Of a DNA stretch of 64,000 nt, positions 51,101 to 61,632 are shown piece after piece (positions within the stretch are counted from its first letter, which is position 1; the number at the start of each line of letters is the position of its first letter). Made by a program: the position numbers and the translations under genes. The stretch is from Tubulanus polymorphus. Taxonomy: Eukaryota > Nemertea > Palaeonemertea > Tubulaniformes > Tubulanidae. The notes below the pieces were generated by a model, which made no database searches, was not told the origin of the DNA, and was given only the letters and a program-made list of their open reading frames with translations. Location: positions 20,862,001-20,926,000 of the forward strand of contig NC_134025.1 in assembly GCF_964204645.1 (NCBI RefSeq). The letters are read 5' to 3'.

Positions 51101-54100
51101 TTAAGTTCACAGCGAAACAAGAAGATGAGAGAAATCCCACAATAATTCAATCAAAAATGAAAAATTCTACGATTGAAAAACAATTTTTCATCTTTGACTG
51201 AATTATGGTAAGATTTCTCTCGTCATCCATCTTACACGGATAGTGTGTATCTTCTTTACTAAGCGAAACATACCGAAAACAAACCCATAATACAAACGAG
51301 TGAGAACAATGGCGGTGATCATACGGGTGATTCAATAGTTGTCACTAATTGGTTATTATGTTGGTGTTACTTTTCTAGCTAGTTGGACATCTAGGACATT
51401 CAAAAAAATGTTTCTTGGTTTGCGAAACCAACAGTTAAGGTTTCAGTAAACTGTGTTTCGTGTTTCACAATAACAAACACAGTCATGAGACAAGTCAGAA
51501 ACGTGCCTGTTTAATGTTTATTTCTTGCCCCGAAGTAATAGCGATGTGCGTAAATGTGTAATGTAATGTGAACCAGCAAACTGACCAAAAACAATAATAA
51601 CCAAGTCCCGAAGACAACAGGAAAACTTGTATCTTAAACGACAAATAATCTGTTAACGTTTGATGGCAATGTCGAAAAGAAACCAAAATATTCATCATGG
51701 AGTAAATATTGGTTTCTTTTAATCTCATTATCATCCAACGAAACATATTCCTGGTGTACAACAAAGGTTTGATTTACAGTTGAAATTGCTCAGCGAAGTA
51801 TTCAACCATTTCCATTTTTCATTATCAATTCAAATCGTTGTTATACAGCCAGAGAACAGATATAAGGTGGGTAACTATCTGATATTTTGAAAATCAAGCG
51901 ACAACAAACCGCAAATTTCTTCGTCTACTTAATCTACAGTTCGTTCTAAAAACAAAACACGAGAATCAGGAAATATGAAAGATAGAATCGCGTACAATAT
52001 CCATTCAATCGTATAGGATAGATATCAAAGTCAGCGACAGGCGGAACCATTTTATTAGTAGTTTTCTTTCTTATTTGTAGAGTACGTAATTGATATGGAT
52101 ATCAAACATTCGATTTGTTTCATTCGACGTATTTCATCGAATTATAACTTGTGTCGCGTTTTAATTTCTTGAATCAAGATAAATTAACATTACCAATATA
52201 ACAGCCGATATTGCAAATTAGTTTTTTAATGAAATTCTGTTTCAATGGGGAACCCACAACACCAGCTATCCCACCAGATGGCGTGACGAGTAATACATTT
52301 TACGTCGCCAAAATGTTCAATCAACTTTTAACTGAATTGTTTAGACTTCCGAATCCATTATCACAGCACCCACCAAATATACAATTATACTTTAATTTTT
52401 CTACTCGGATATTGATGTAGTTTTCATTGCTAAGTGATTTATCTAAGAAAAGGTTCAGTTTTAATTGAAATGTAGAAGAAATCGACGCGGAAGACCAACT
52501 AGTATCTACTAGCGAACCTAGTGGATCGTCGCCTGGAAGCCTCGATTGCCACAGTAGCGTCGTGGGTACCCCATTGATTCGAATTGTAGTTTCCTATATC
52601 AAAGGTAAATTATATTACAGGTAAGTGTTATCAAATATGATTTTTGTGTGTTATCTATTCGGTGAAATTAAAAGCACTTTTTGATATGTATCGATTTCGA
52701 CGATTTTGAATTAATCTGTGCACGCGCGCGCCAACGATGACTTTCGCTCAACGGAAAATTTTCAACAAAACTATCCGGCTCTACTTTAGAGAAACATCTG
52801 TCACAATCTAAAAACGCTGGAAAATTCATAAAAACTGTTTAAATTAAAGGTATTGAAGTATAAAGGGGCACTCAGATCGCCCTTACAACTGCAACTACAA
52901 CTAGAAGTGACTGGTTCGTAGGGCGACCTGAGTGCTGCTTTACAGAAACCAACTGGCTTATTAAATGATTACATCTTTAATCAAACTGTTATCATAGTTT
53001 ATTATGTTTGCATTTTGGTGTTAAGGTTGACTGTGAGCGTGTTCTTCTTATTGCATTTTCTCTTTTTTTCTTCTTCACTTTTCTCTTTTGAGGGCCCCGT
53101 TTTATATAATAAACTATTTCTTAGTTTCTACGGACCCCTCCAAGTCTAATTTACCGTATTTTGTATTATTATGCTTTCGTACACTATGCTGCAGATTATA
53201 TTTGAAAAATAAAGCGTTCGTTCATTCATTCAACGATCGAAACGATTTTCACAACAATTGACACGAGAACGAGAAGACAAGTCGACAATTATTTCTGTCG
53301 TCACACAAGCAAAAACGAGCAACACTGATCAGGACACGCGCAAAAAATAGAACAAGACATATAATTCTTCGAAACGTATTTTTCGAAACACAATCTAAAC
53401 AATGAGACGTTTATTGGTATTGATCTCGGAAAGATGGCTACGTCCACAAAATCCATGCATCATCCCTTAAAATCACCATAACTGCCCCTATAACATATGA
53501 ACACGTGGTAGTCGGCTAGAGTGGAGACAATGGGGACATTCCGTACCACCTTTTTTTCTCCTCTTAGCATCTTTATGTTGCTTTCGACGTAAACGTTCAG
53601 ACCCCGCCATGATAAGCTATATTAGTATCCCACGCTAATTAGATCGTTTAGTCGGATCGAACGTATATTTGATGACATCTTAGCCGGATTTATGGAGGTA
53701 CCCATCTTTACCGGGACAGTGGCACATCGCACTATTTGGTTAATATAGTGACTCGTTTTTTAAACGAATTAACAAAATATGGGGCCCACGTCAAAATAAA
53801 CACGACGTGTCCCCGCAATTCAACTTATTCGAAGATGTGGAGAATCCGTGGCTCACACATATGGAATGACCAATTATCAAAACGATAACTTTACGTATAG
53901 AAAATGATTTTCAATCTATTCTATGAAGTTTTAGACGATAGTTTTGTTCGCAGCGTATATCGTGAATTTGCATGGACGGGCCAATTATTGAATTCATATA
54001 CGATATCTGATGAACGATATCCAGTTTACACTAGATTAAATAGTTAGATTTTTCAACGACTTCGTCAGATATGAAAACGGACGAAGTATAGGATAGTAAT

Positions 54101-56888
54101 TTCTCTTCGGAATGATTTTTTATGCTCACCTCTTCGCCGCCGTTTGAAATACGTCCAACGCAGATTGTCTTTCATCGGAATCGTCGTCATCTGGAATCAT
54201 AAGATTTGAGCTAAAAATACCAGCGAGAGATCTGAGAAATGCACTGCCGGATATGTTATCAATGAAATCGTGTCGCAAAACACCACGATCTATCTGCTTT
54301 AGCGAAATATAAGTTCCTGTTCGTTTGAAGTACATATAATTCGGTGATAAACGGTATTTAAGGGATACGGCCACCATAACCTTGTCGCTAGAATTAGGGC
54401 CGTACTTAATGAAGTTGTGGCAAAAGTACCCCTTTTCATCTACCTTTGCCCTTTTGGAAAGTCTGTAATGACATTGCACCGCAATTCCCTGTACATTGTA
54501 AGAAAATATATTCGGTGAATAACGGTGTTAATGGGATACAACCACCATAACATTGTCGCTAAATCGGGGGCGTACTTAGAGGGGTGGTAAAAGTACCCTT
54601 TTTTCAACTGCTATTGCGCCGCAATTCTCCAGTACATCCTATGAAAATACACTAACACAAAGCCATTGTGCAAAATTATTTTAGCGTAATGAAATATCAC
54701 AATCATATATCCAATAGATATTTGTTGTAGAAATGTAGAAATTATAAGGCTGTTGTCTATTATAAGTTGGATTACGGATTCGATGGTCTTGAAATAATTG
54801 CGGGGGCGGGAAAAATTTAAAAATGAAACGTTATTTTTTTTAAACATTGAATTCATTACCAATTTAGTGATCCAGGAGCGGGATTTATTAACTGCTTTAT
54901 TTTAGAGGTCGTTTTGGGATAATAATATTCGAATATTTCGCTATTTTCCGCCTACACACACTGACTGACGCATCCATTTTTGCAAGTGACGCTATGTACC
55001 GAACGAACTCGACAAAAATATCGATTGTAACACCATTTTCCACCAGCCATGATCTGTGTGGGACGTCACAAGATGATGTGGCAGTGGAAAACTTATAAAT
55101 GTTTATTTTCATTGATCCATATCTATGCTTAAAAATATGGGGGTGGCGGGAAAGAGTAAGAATAATTTTTTTTTATACCGAGGAATGTTTAGAAAATTTT
55201 GCGGCGGATCCGTCGTACAATTAATAGTAAAAATCGGCCTAAGAAGAATCGTTGTATCGGTGTTTGAACCTACAGGTGACTGCCCTTTTCAAGAGTGTCT
55301 CTGCGCTATCCACATTCAGAGGAATAAGGCCATGTAAATATGATATTTTCAAGATTTGTTCTATATCCGTAAAGTAACGCGCATTTGATGATGCTTGGTT
55401 TTAAAGTTCAAACCGAGGAAGAGTTAGCTGCGGTAAAACGAAACCGAAACTTGAAACGCGAGGTGCAATTTACCGACCAGGAGTTCATACGATACGACAA
55501 AATGCTGGCGAGATTACGGCGATACGGTTTCGTTTCATATTCGGCGCACAATGGCTTTTAGCCACCATTTATCTCACCGGTTCTACATGGCGACAAATAT
55601 ACTTAAGAGGCACTCGTCGGATTTGCCACAAAATGGACGTATAAACGTAACTAATCCCGCTTATAGAGGATGAAACTCCGCTGACCATCGCTTTAATTAG
55701 CGTGCACGTGAACCGGGGTGTGAATCTATACAGTGTTTCTAAGGTTACGTGTCGTGTAATTAAAGAATATTGTAATGTAAATTTGCGAGCTTCGTTTAAA
55801 CTACGTACGGTAATAAACGTGTATTGTGGAGCGGTGTGGCCGAGTGATAAGAGCGTTCGACTCTAAGCCAGGTCGTGGGTTCGAACCCAGTACATTAACG
55901 TAGTGTCCTCGAGCAAGACACTTATTATCCTCATTGCCTCTCTCCACCCTTACTTCTCACCAGAGAGAGATGGCTGATATATGAAAGAGTTAAATGGCTG
56001 GGGTAATAATACCGAAAAATGTAAAGCGGTCTGAGCAGCTTCGCTTATCGTTATTATCATTCACGCGCGCCTACCCGAATGCGCGTTCAAATATTATCAA
56101 ACGTAAACCAAAAAGTGAATGAGAAAAGCTCAATCCTTCAATTATCCTTATAAGTCTAAGTATTTTCCACAAATTGAACGAATACCGGCGACGCCCTCGT
56201 ATTTCATATTGGCCATAGATAAACATCAAATGAATTCTGCGTATATTTGAGATGTAAGTCGCCGATATCTATAACCGATGGCGTTTATAGACACCACTGT
56301 GATTCATTAATCAAGTAATCAAACGGGGCATGGCACGCCGCCGAGACTGCGTGTGACGTTTTACAACTGTATAAGATAGAGCGTCGTGGAAAACCGTTAA
56401 GAGTGCATTTGGCGTTTCGCATAAAACAATTTTCCGTATAATCTTTTAATATCGGGTCGCGCGAAGCCTTTCGTATACGGATCATTAACCGATCAGAGCT
56501 CAAACGGCGAGACTTATTTATCTAAATATGAGAACGATTTAAACGCGTTGACGGGACCGTGAATACACTTTCATTTATAACCGAAAAATGAACGAGTATA
56601 CACAAAACGCCTCTGCCCACGCGTAATGAATCACAGAACGATATTTGGAACTAATCAAGCATCGCGAAAATATGAAACATCAATACCGATATTAGAGCGA
56701 AATGCGTCTTTTATTATCCGTACTCGTTTTCCTTTTAAAGGCAAACCCTAATTAATGAAAGTAATGGATACGTTGATGGGGTCACTTACCTCCGTAGAAA
56801 CCAATGCTGGAGCATAACACCACGGAAAACGTGATGGCTAGGATGTGTATCCTTAAAGCTGTTGATTTCATGGTGTATGTCGGTGAAA
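48012..56888 (-). CDS. agatoxin-like secreted cystine-knot peptide gene with two alternative terminal exons
   Basis: A 5' exon (56888-56790) encodes the signal peptide, and the next exon (54190-54130) encodes a short acidic propeptide. Both terminal exons downstream, 49220-49070 and 48198-48012, accept the same phase 2 and each ends in its own stop, so splicing should give two preproproteins. Each terminal exon has eight Cys in the framework C-X6-C-X10-CC-X(4 or 6)-C-X-C-X(4 or 6)-C-X-C and ends in an amidation signal (G-K or G-R). The C-x-C-x-L-W...C-x-C block and amidated end match agatoxin-like peptides, known from spider venom and from insect neuroendocrine cells. An endogenous peptide hormone or transmitter is my preferred reading because the gene is single copy here; a venom role cannot be excluded. 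The acceptor at 56889 shows that a non-coding first exon lies further upstream; a strong donor at 60085 is one candidate. Family call 0.7. Confidence 0.82.
48904..48909 (-). promoter_or_regulatory. polyadenylation signal after terminal exon 1
   Basis: AATAAA on the minus strand about 160 nt past the stop at 49070 and before terminal exon 2, as an alternative last exon requires. Confidence 0.5.
49070..49220 (-). CDS. alternative terminal exon 1: amidated eight-Cys peptide
   Basis: The acceptor is TTTCTCTTTCTTTTGCAAG|A. The first base completes AGA (Arg), giving Lys-Arg before the peptide. Forty-nine codons then a stop. Cys fall at exon codons 9, 16, 27, 28, 33, 35, 40 and 42; L-W lies between the last two Cys pairs; the end is L-F-G-K, predicting an amidated Phe. 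Spacing CC-X4-C-X-C-X4-C-X-C. Confidence 0.85.
51119..51235. mobile_element. short foldback element
   Basis: GATGAGAGAAATCCCACAAT on the left faces an inverted copy ending TTTCTCTCGTCATC on the right. The arms are about 45-50 bp and nearly contiguous. The GAGAATCCCACAAT-like word links it to the ends of 61202-61434 and to 9211-9240. Confidence 0.65.
52215..52610 (+). repeat. dispersed repeat related to 22530-23160
   Basis: Shared words include ATGGGGAACCC, ACCAGCTATC, AGATGGCGTG, ACCAAATATACA, TTTTTCTACTC and ATTGCCACAGTAG. Non-coding, orientation as in the other copy. Confidence 0.65.
54130..54190 (-). CDS. peptide gene exon: acidic propeptide
   Basis: 61 nt, phase 1 in and phase 2 out. 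The acceptor is CTTATGATTCCAG|ATGACG and the donor AAGAG|GTGAGC. It encodes an Asp/Glu-rich stretch beginning D-D-D-D-S-D-E, then a neutral end with A-A-K and the first two bases (AG) of an Arg codon that either terminal exon completes. Confidence 0.85.
54340..54650. repeat. tandem duplication beside the propeptide exon
   Basis: Two direct units of about 150-170 bp start at ATTCGGTGATAAACGG and ATTCGGTGAATAACGG. They share CACCATAAC...TTGTCGCTA, CGTACTT, AAAAGTACCC and CCGCAATTC...GTACAT. The first unit begins 150 bp upstream of the propeptide exon's acceptor, inside the intron. The 117-codon ORF here joins the exon to this intronic repeat. Confidence 0.8.
55828..56062 (+). repeat. intact tRNA-derived SINE
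   Basis: GGAGCGGTGTGGCCGAGTGA (tRNA-like head with A box), GTGGGTTCGAACCCAG (B box), then the conserved central domain GAGCAAGACACTT...CATTGCCTCTCTCCACCC and a tail ending GGTCTGAGCAGCTTCGC and TTATTATCATT. It resembles SINEs with a shared core domain found in many invertebrates. It lies in the intron between the signal-peptide and propeptide exons. Confidence 0.8.
56790..56888 (-). CDS. peptide gene exon: 5'UTR end and signal peptide
   Basis: The acceptor CTGTCGTTTCAG is followed by 17 nt of leader and the ATG at 56871. Twenty-seven codons follow: basic start (M-K-S-T), a hydrophobic core around ILAITFSVVL, then C-S-S-I-G as the cleavage region. The donor is GGAG|GTAAGTGA, nearly consensus, phase 1. 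Confidence 0.85.
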
Positions 56889-57034
56889 CTGAAACGACAG
56901 ATTTTAGTTAATAATCATATATACATCCTTGAGTAGATGTAATTGCATTAGATGAGCATGACATCAGAATTGAATTGAGAATTAAACAGTAATATGTAGT
57001 CTAGTTTGACTAATCTCGCTAAAATGTGGTAGTC

Positions 57035-57297
57035 AGGGGTGGATCTAGGATTTCTTCAAGGGGTGTGAAGACCGAAGGCGCCAAATCCACAGGAGAGGGT
57101 CTGGCCGCCCTGCCCCAGTAATTTTCGAAAATGTAGACTTATTTCAGTCACCTTTCAGGGCATCTGATCTGACCGTTATGGAAACTTTGAATCTATAAAT
57201 GTATTCATAAAAACGTATTAAAAAATTGGGCCGCAAAAAAAGGCGTTCGGAAAATGTCAGGGGGTGTACACCCCATGCCCCCCTATGGATCCGCCCT
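57035..57297. mobile_element. hAT-like MITE
   Basis: The inverted ends AGGGGTGGATCTAGG and (reverse complement) AGGGCGGATCCATAG are flanked by an 8-bp target duplication with one mismatch (TGGTAGTC at 57027-57034, TGGTAGTG at 57298-57305). It contains GGGGGTGTACACCCCATGCC near its right end. Non-coding. Confidence 0.7.
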
Positions 57298-57309
57298 TGG
57301 TAGTGATAG

Positions 57310-59700
57310 TGATGTGATGTCGACGATATTCGCTCCGTACGCCGTTATCTTCATGCTAGAGCAAGTTTATAAAATATAATTCGCCGAACAAAAATGTATT
57401 AGCATAAAACGATGATTTTCGTAGAGATAGATCGTCTTGTTTTCTTTTTCAGACACGTATATGTCAAGCAGATCTTTGTCGGTACATGTTGTATGCGTAC
57501 CAACACCCCGTATCAAATCCGATGGGACACACGACAAATCCTCTGTATACTAATGAGTAAAAAGCTGTACATGTACGCGCCTTGTGAAACATAAAGTAGG
57601 AAATGTCGTGATTTAACTGAATGACCAGTACACTGATAAGCTTCCGTTTTATAGACAGATCTTGAGACAATGTTCACTACGCAGTCATTATCATCTACGA
57701 TAAACTAGACCCCAGCGGCTACGGCGAAGAGAAGATAAACACCTCTGAGACCGTGCAAGCGCAGTGACGTCTGTAATTACCAGCTGTGTTGTTGCATCAT
57801 TAGTTCATTACAGGGAGCCCATATAAAGTTAGTATATAACTTCTTAAAAAGTTTTGAATATATATAGGAAGATATTCCATATGTTTATAGCAATGCGCTT
57901 CCTAATGTTGACGTGATTCGAAGACCCACCAATTGTGTAGACAAGTGATATATAAGACGTACTAGGCGACTGGCAGACTGTATGACTAGACGACTGGTCG
58001 AATGGTGAAATGTAGTGAGCTGTGGTGATGGTGATGATGTGGATTGTGACTGAAACGTTCATTTAGTAAAAAATTGCAAATATATAACTGACCCAGGGAT
58101 TTTCCGATAGCAAACTTTACTTGTATAGATTAGTCAAAACGTTATGTTTCAGTTCCAATATAGAACGGGTGGGGGGGGGGGGTACGATGCATTTAATTCC
58201 ATAGGTCTCGTTTTAAAGTTGTAGATATAAGAAACACTGACGGAAAAAACGGTCTTCGCCGCGAAAAAGAGAAATTGCCGTCTTGACTTCGCTCGCGAGA
58301 TATTAAGTTCGTACCGGGTAATCGAAATTTATCGAACAACGTCGCGTATCAGAACGAGTACACTTTGCGACGACTAATAAACTGGACTAACGTGATGGAT
58401 ATTCTATTTCATAAATGTCGCCACGGATATAAAGTACTAAACCAATATGCATAAATTTCGTGGGAGCACACACTTCACCGTCGTGTTCCGTTTGAATATT
58501 TCACTAGGTAACAACATAAAACATCGTTAAAGAGATACTTAACCCGTAGCCGGTTATACAGCTTGTTGGACATCTTTCATCTTTCAGAAAGAAGTTGTCC
58601 GAATCTGATTCTCGATATTTCTTTTGTTGTGCCAGACAATGAAATGAACATGCAATTTATAGTTCAAATTTTACAGGAATCATTAGGCCCGCACCGAATA
58701 GGGGGCGGGGGTAGTTGGTTGTAGCAAACGAACCCCTAAAATGTTCGGTTTTTGCCCTTCGAAAAGTCGCTGTCACAAAAAATTAGGGTCAAGATTTTTC
58801 GAAATTTGGATACAATTTTTTTTAAATCAATTTTCAAATGACTTATCCGCGTACCCAGTCACTTCATATCTAAGGTCTGCCCTCTTTCACGGTGAAAGTG
58901 CCTATTTTATGAAATTGAACTGCCCCTGAAAAAGCTCTGCACAGGCCTGATCATATGTGAAATGATAACGATAGCGGTGATGTTTATTTCGTGAAAGTGC
59001 TTTGCATCACGAAATGATCGCAAAGCCCTTATATATCATTGATAGACATACGAGAACGCTCGCTCGCCGTTTCATGTTCCCGATGTTTCATTTTTTCATC
59101 CATGTCCGTCAAGAAAACCGTGTAGGTTAACATTGTGTCGGTTTTCATACCGTCGCCATTTCATCGACCAAGATTTTTTGCGTTCACTGTGAGAGATGAA
59201 GGGGACGTGTAATTACAAGACTCAGTCCACTATTTCTTATGCATGGTAGATTGATATTGATAGGACCGTGTTGTGTTGCACAAGACGTCCATATTTGTCA
59301 TGAAAGTATAGTTCGTATAGAAATGCGAACGCTAGTATATCGGTACGTGACCGAATTCATAAGGTACTAGTTATAAGTTTTAAAGTGGGATGATACTCGA
59401 TCAATAGTCAGTATTCTCGCCATCACTTTCTGGAAGATAAGTTGTCCCCGACTGAATAATCACTCTCATCGAGTAGCTGATATCTGCCTCCATCATCCAT
59501 AAGTGGCCCTTATTAAGTCATATAACGTTTATCACCGGTGCACACGACGGTCGGTACTTTTCGGGTCGTCGTGCGCCGTCGTCAAAATAAATATCCGAAT
59601 AATCGGTATTCTGGGACAGCGCATTGGTACACTTAAATAGTCGTAAGGTTCTTACTCAATTGAAAGCCCACATACGCCACATGAACATTCCTTATTTCGA
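57310..59700. other. upstream/intergenic, no gene seen
   Basis: Only short ORFs. A 12-G run lies at 58171-58182, and a GC-richer patch with GACGGTCGG...GTCGTCGTGCGCCGTCG lies near 59540-59585. If the peptide gene's first exon lies further up, this is part of its first intron. Confidence 0.5.
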
Positions 59701-59705
59701 AAAAG

Positions 59706-59925
59706 GATAAGGCTAAAGATTGATACCTTGTTTCTCATTTCTGCTTAGCCTAAAGGTTGACCCGGCCGCCCGCCAATCTACGTACCCTTTTTGAAATCCT
59801 GATCAAGCTAACCGTAACAGACTCGGCAGCTATAGAAATGAACTGATTAAAAATCTTATTGCATTTAACAAAATGACCCAGCCGATTGGGAAAAACAAAG
59901 TATCATTTTTGTTTAGCCTAATAGT
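59706..59925. mobile_element. MITE, TAAGGCTAAA family, copy 1
   Basis: The ends GATAAGGCTAAAG and TTTTTGTTTAGCCTAAT are inverted. The inside shares GACCCGGCCG, TGATCA, GCAGCTATAGAAATGAACTGAT and AAATGACCC...CCGATTGGGA with the copies at 62560-62712 and 63601-63842. Confidence 0.6.
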
Positions 59926-60869
59926 GATAATTCCGAAATGTAAGAAAATCGAAAAAGTCAATACATCGAGTAAATAGATAGTACCGTCGTTGTTCATACC
60001 AATTAAAAAACATGTACGTATTTAAAGAACATGCATATATAGTTTGATCGCAAAATAATCAAATTGTAGTTTTGTGTTACTTACGGATTTTTCGATTCCT
60101 TGTTGAGTTTTGTTGCGGTAAATGAATCCTACGTGGTAACTGTATAAAACCGATATGAGTTGGAATAATTCGAGTTTCTTCTAACAGTACTTCAAACAGC
60201 AACGCACATTGTATTGCGTTGGGAAAAAAATTAAGCTAAGTTAAGTCTAGTAAAAACCCTAACTTATAGCTGCGAGTAATTGTGCGCGGTTTGGTATTCT
60301 CGACACAAATGAGACAAATGCAACTCGGTGTCGCTCCCACTGTACGCTGCTGTTCTGGTAGTAGGCGGCGGGAATGACGCCAACCGTAGCAATTCCGTGT
60401 TTACGTTCAGAGCAAAATGAAATATTATCTTAATCGAAATGTGTTAACAATATCATGCATCTGAAGAGGACGTGACGTATATCCGAACAGTGTATTGCTT
60501 CTCTGCCCATAGAATAATCTTAATCGCCGGTAGGGGGCAGTGCTTCGTGTGGCAATGACGTCATATACTGCATATTGCTAGTAGTAAACAAGTCTCTATT
60601 CATAGCTCAGTGATGATCTCAATGTAATCCTGGATACATGTAATCATTCCCCACGGAGAAGAGTTGACGACAAGTGTGGGGATCGGCTGACAACTTGTAA
60701 TTAAGATGGATCGTCGCTGGTAACCCCTAAATCAGCGACGCCTATTGATTTGAAGTTAATAAATATAAAGTGACGTCAAAGGGTGTCACCATATGTGAAG
60801 TTTACGACATCATAAAGTTGCGCTTTAAATAATCTATACTATGAAGACACAATTTAGAAAAAAAACTCG

Positions 60870-61052
60870 TTGAAAGCCACCAATTCTCGCCGCTTCCGGA
60901 GACCGCAAACCGGAAGTTCCGTAGATAATAGTATTTTCATCTTTGGTCGGTCTACAGACGTTGAAATGTCCCCTCTTGGGAAACGCTCGGTAACATCTAG
61001 GAGACAACTTACGAAATCTACGGCTGCAATTACTGATTTACCTTGGGAATAA
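60870..61052 (+). other. possible coding exon, unproven
   Basis: An open frame of about 60 codons, GC-richer than its flanks, begins after a possible acceptor (CACAATTTAG at 60855) and ends in a stop. It is Arg/Ser/Thr-rich (SRRFRRPQTG, KRSVTSRRQL). No ATG at its start and no partner exon was found. Confidence 0.2.
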
Positions 61053-61201
61053 TGTCATAAAATACATCCTACACGCAACCCGCTCGGGGATTTTGGAGGC
61101 TGGATTCGTCATTTCAACGAGCACGGTTTTGCCTCGTTGAAACTAATACAGACCCTCCTGTTCACCATTGATGAGACACTACATGCGTTTTGAGAAGATA
61201 A

Positions 61202-61434
61202 TGTAACGAAAATCCCACAATAAAGACCAAAGATAATCAAGTCCGAAAATGTTTCCTTGAACTGGTTTGCTCGGGATCGAATATATATTTCACAGTTTTT
61301 GTTGTATCTCAGTATTCCTGAAGATGACTATTACGTTGCTTATATAGTCGAAACGTCGAATTAACTACCAGCTCAAGGAAATATGTTCGGACTTAATTAT
61401 TTTTTCGTCTTTATTGTGGGATTCTCGTTACACT
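61202..61434. mobile_element. MITE with about 65-bp inverted ends, CCTGAAGATGACT family
   Basis: TAACGAAAATCCCACAATAA at the left faces TTATTGTGGGATTCTCGTTA at the right. The arms continue through AAGTCCGAAAATGTTTCCTT and its inverted partner. The centre carries ATTCCTGAAGATGACT and TATAGTCGAAACGTCGAAT. Confidence 0.8.
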
Positions 61435-61632
61435 TATACGGACCCTATACTTAACCGAGCCATTAAGGGCGATGCAGTTAAGCAGCAATCGCTGGACAGG
61501 ATAAACTGGTTACGTCGTGATACATAAAAAACGAGTAGGTACTTTGATACGTATCGTCAATGGAAATTCGCCTACTGCGTTATGTTTGCGTCTGTATCAT
61601 CTTCAATATTTTCACTGTCGAATGGCTAAGAT

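Larger units (their letters stand above)
49221..54129. other. intron of the peptide gene
   Basis: 4.9 kb between propeptide exon and first terminal exon. I looked for a third cysteine-rich exon and saw none. It holds the foldback at 51119-51235 and the dispersed repeat at 52215-52610. Confidence 0.6.

Noticed and set aside
54126..54479. 117-codon minus-strand ORF as a single gene
   Set aside because: Only its last 61 nt (54190-54130) are an exon, bounded by a clear acceptor. The rest is the intronic tandem duplication.
55828..55900. tRNA gene
   Set aside because: A and B boxes are present, but the acceptor stem does not close and the sequence continues into a SINE central domain.
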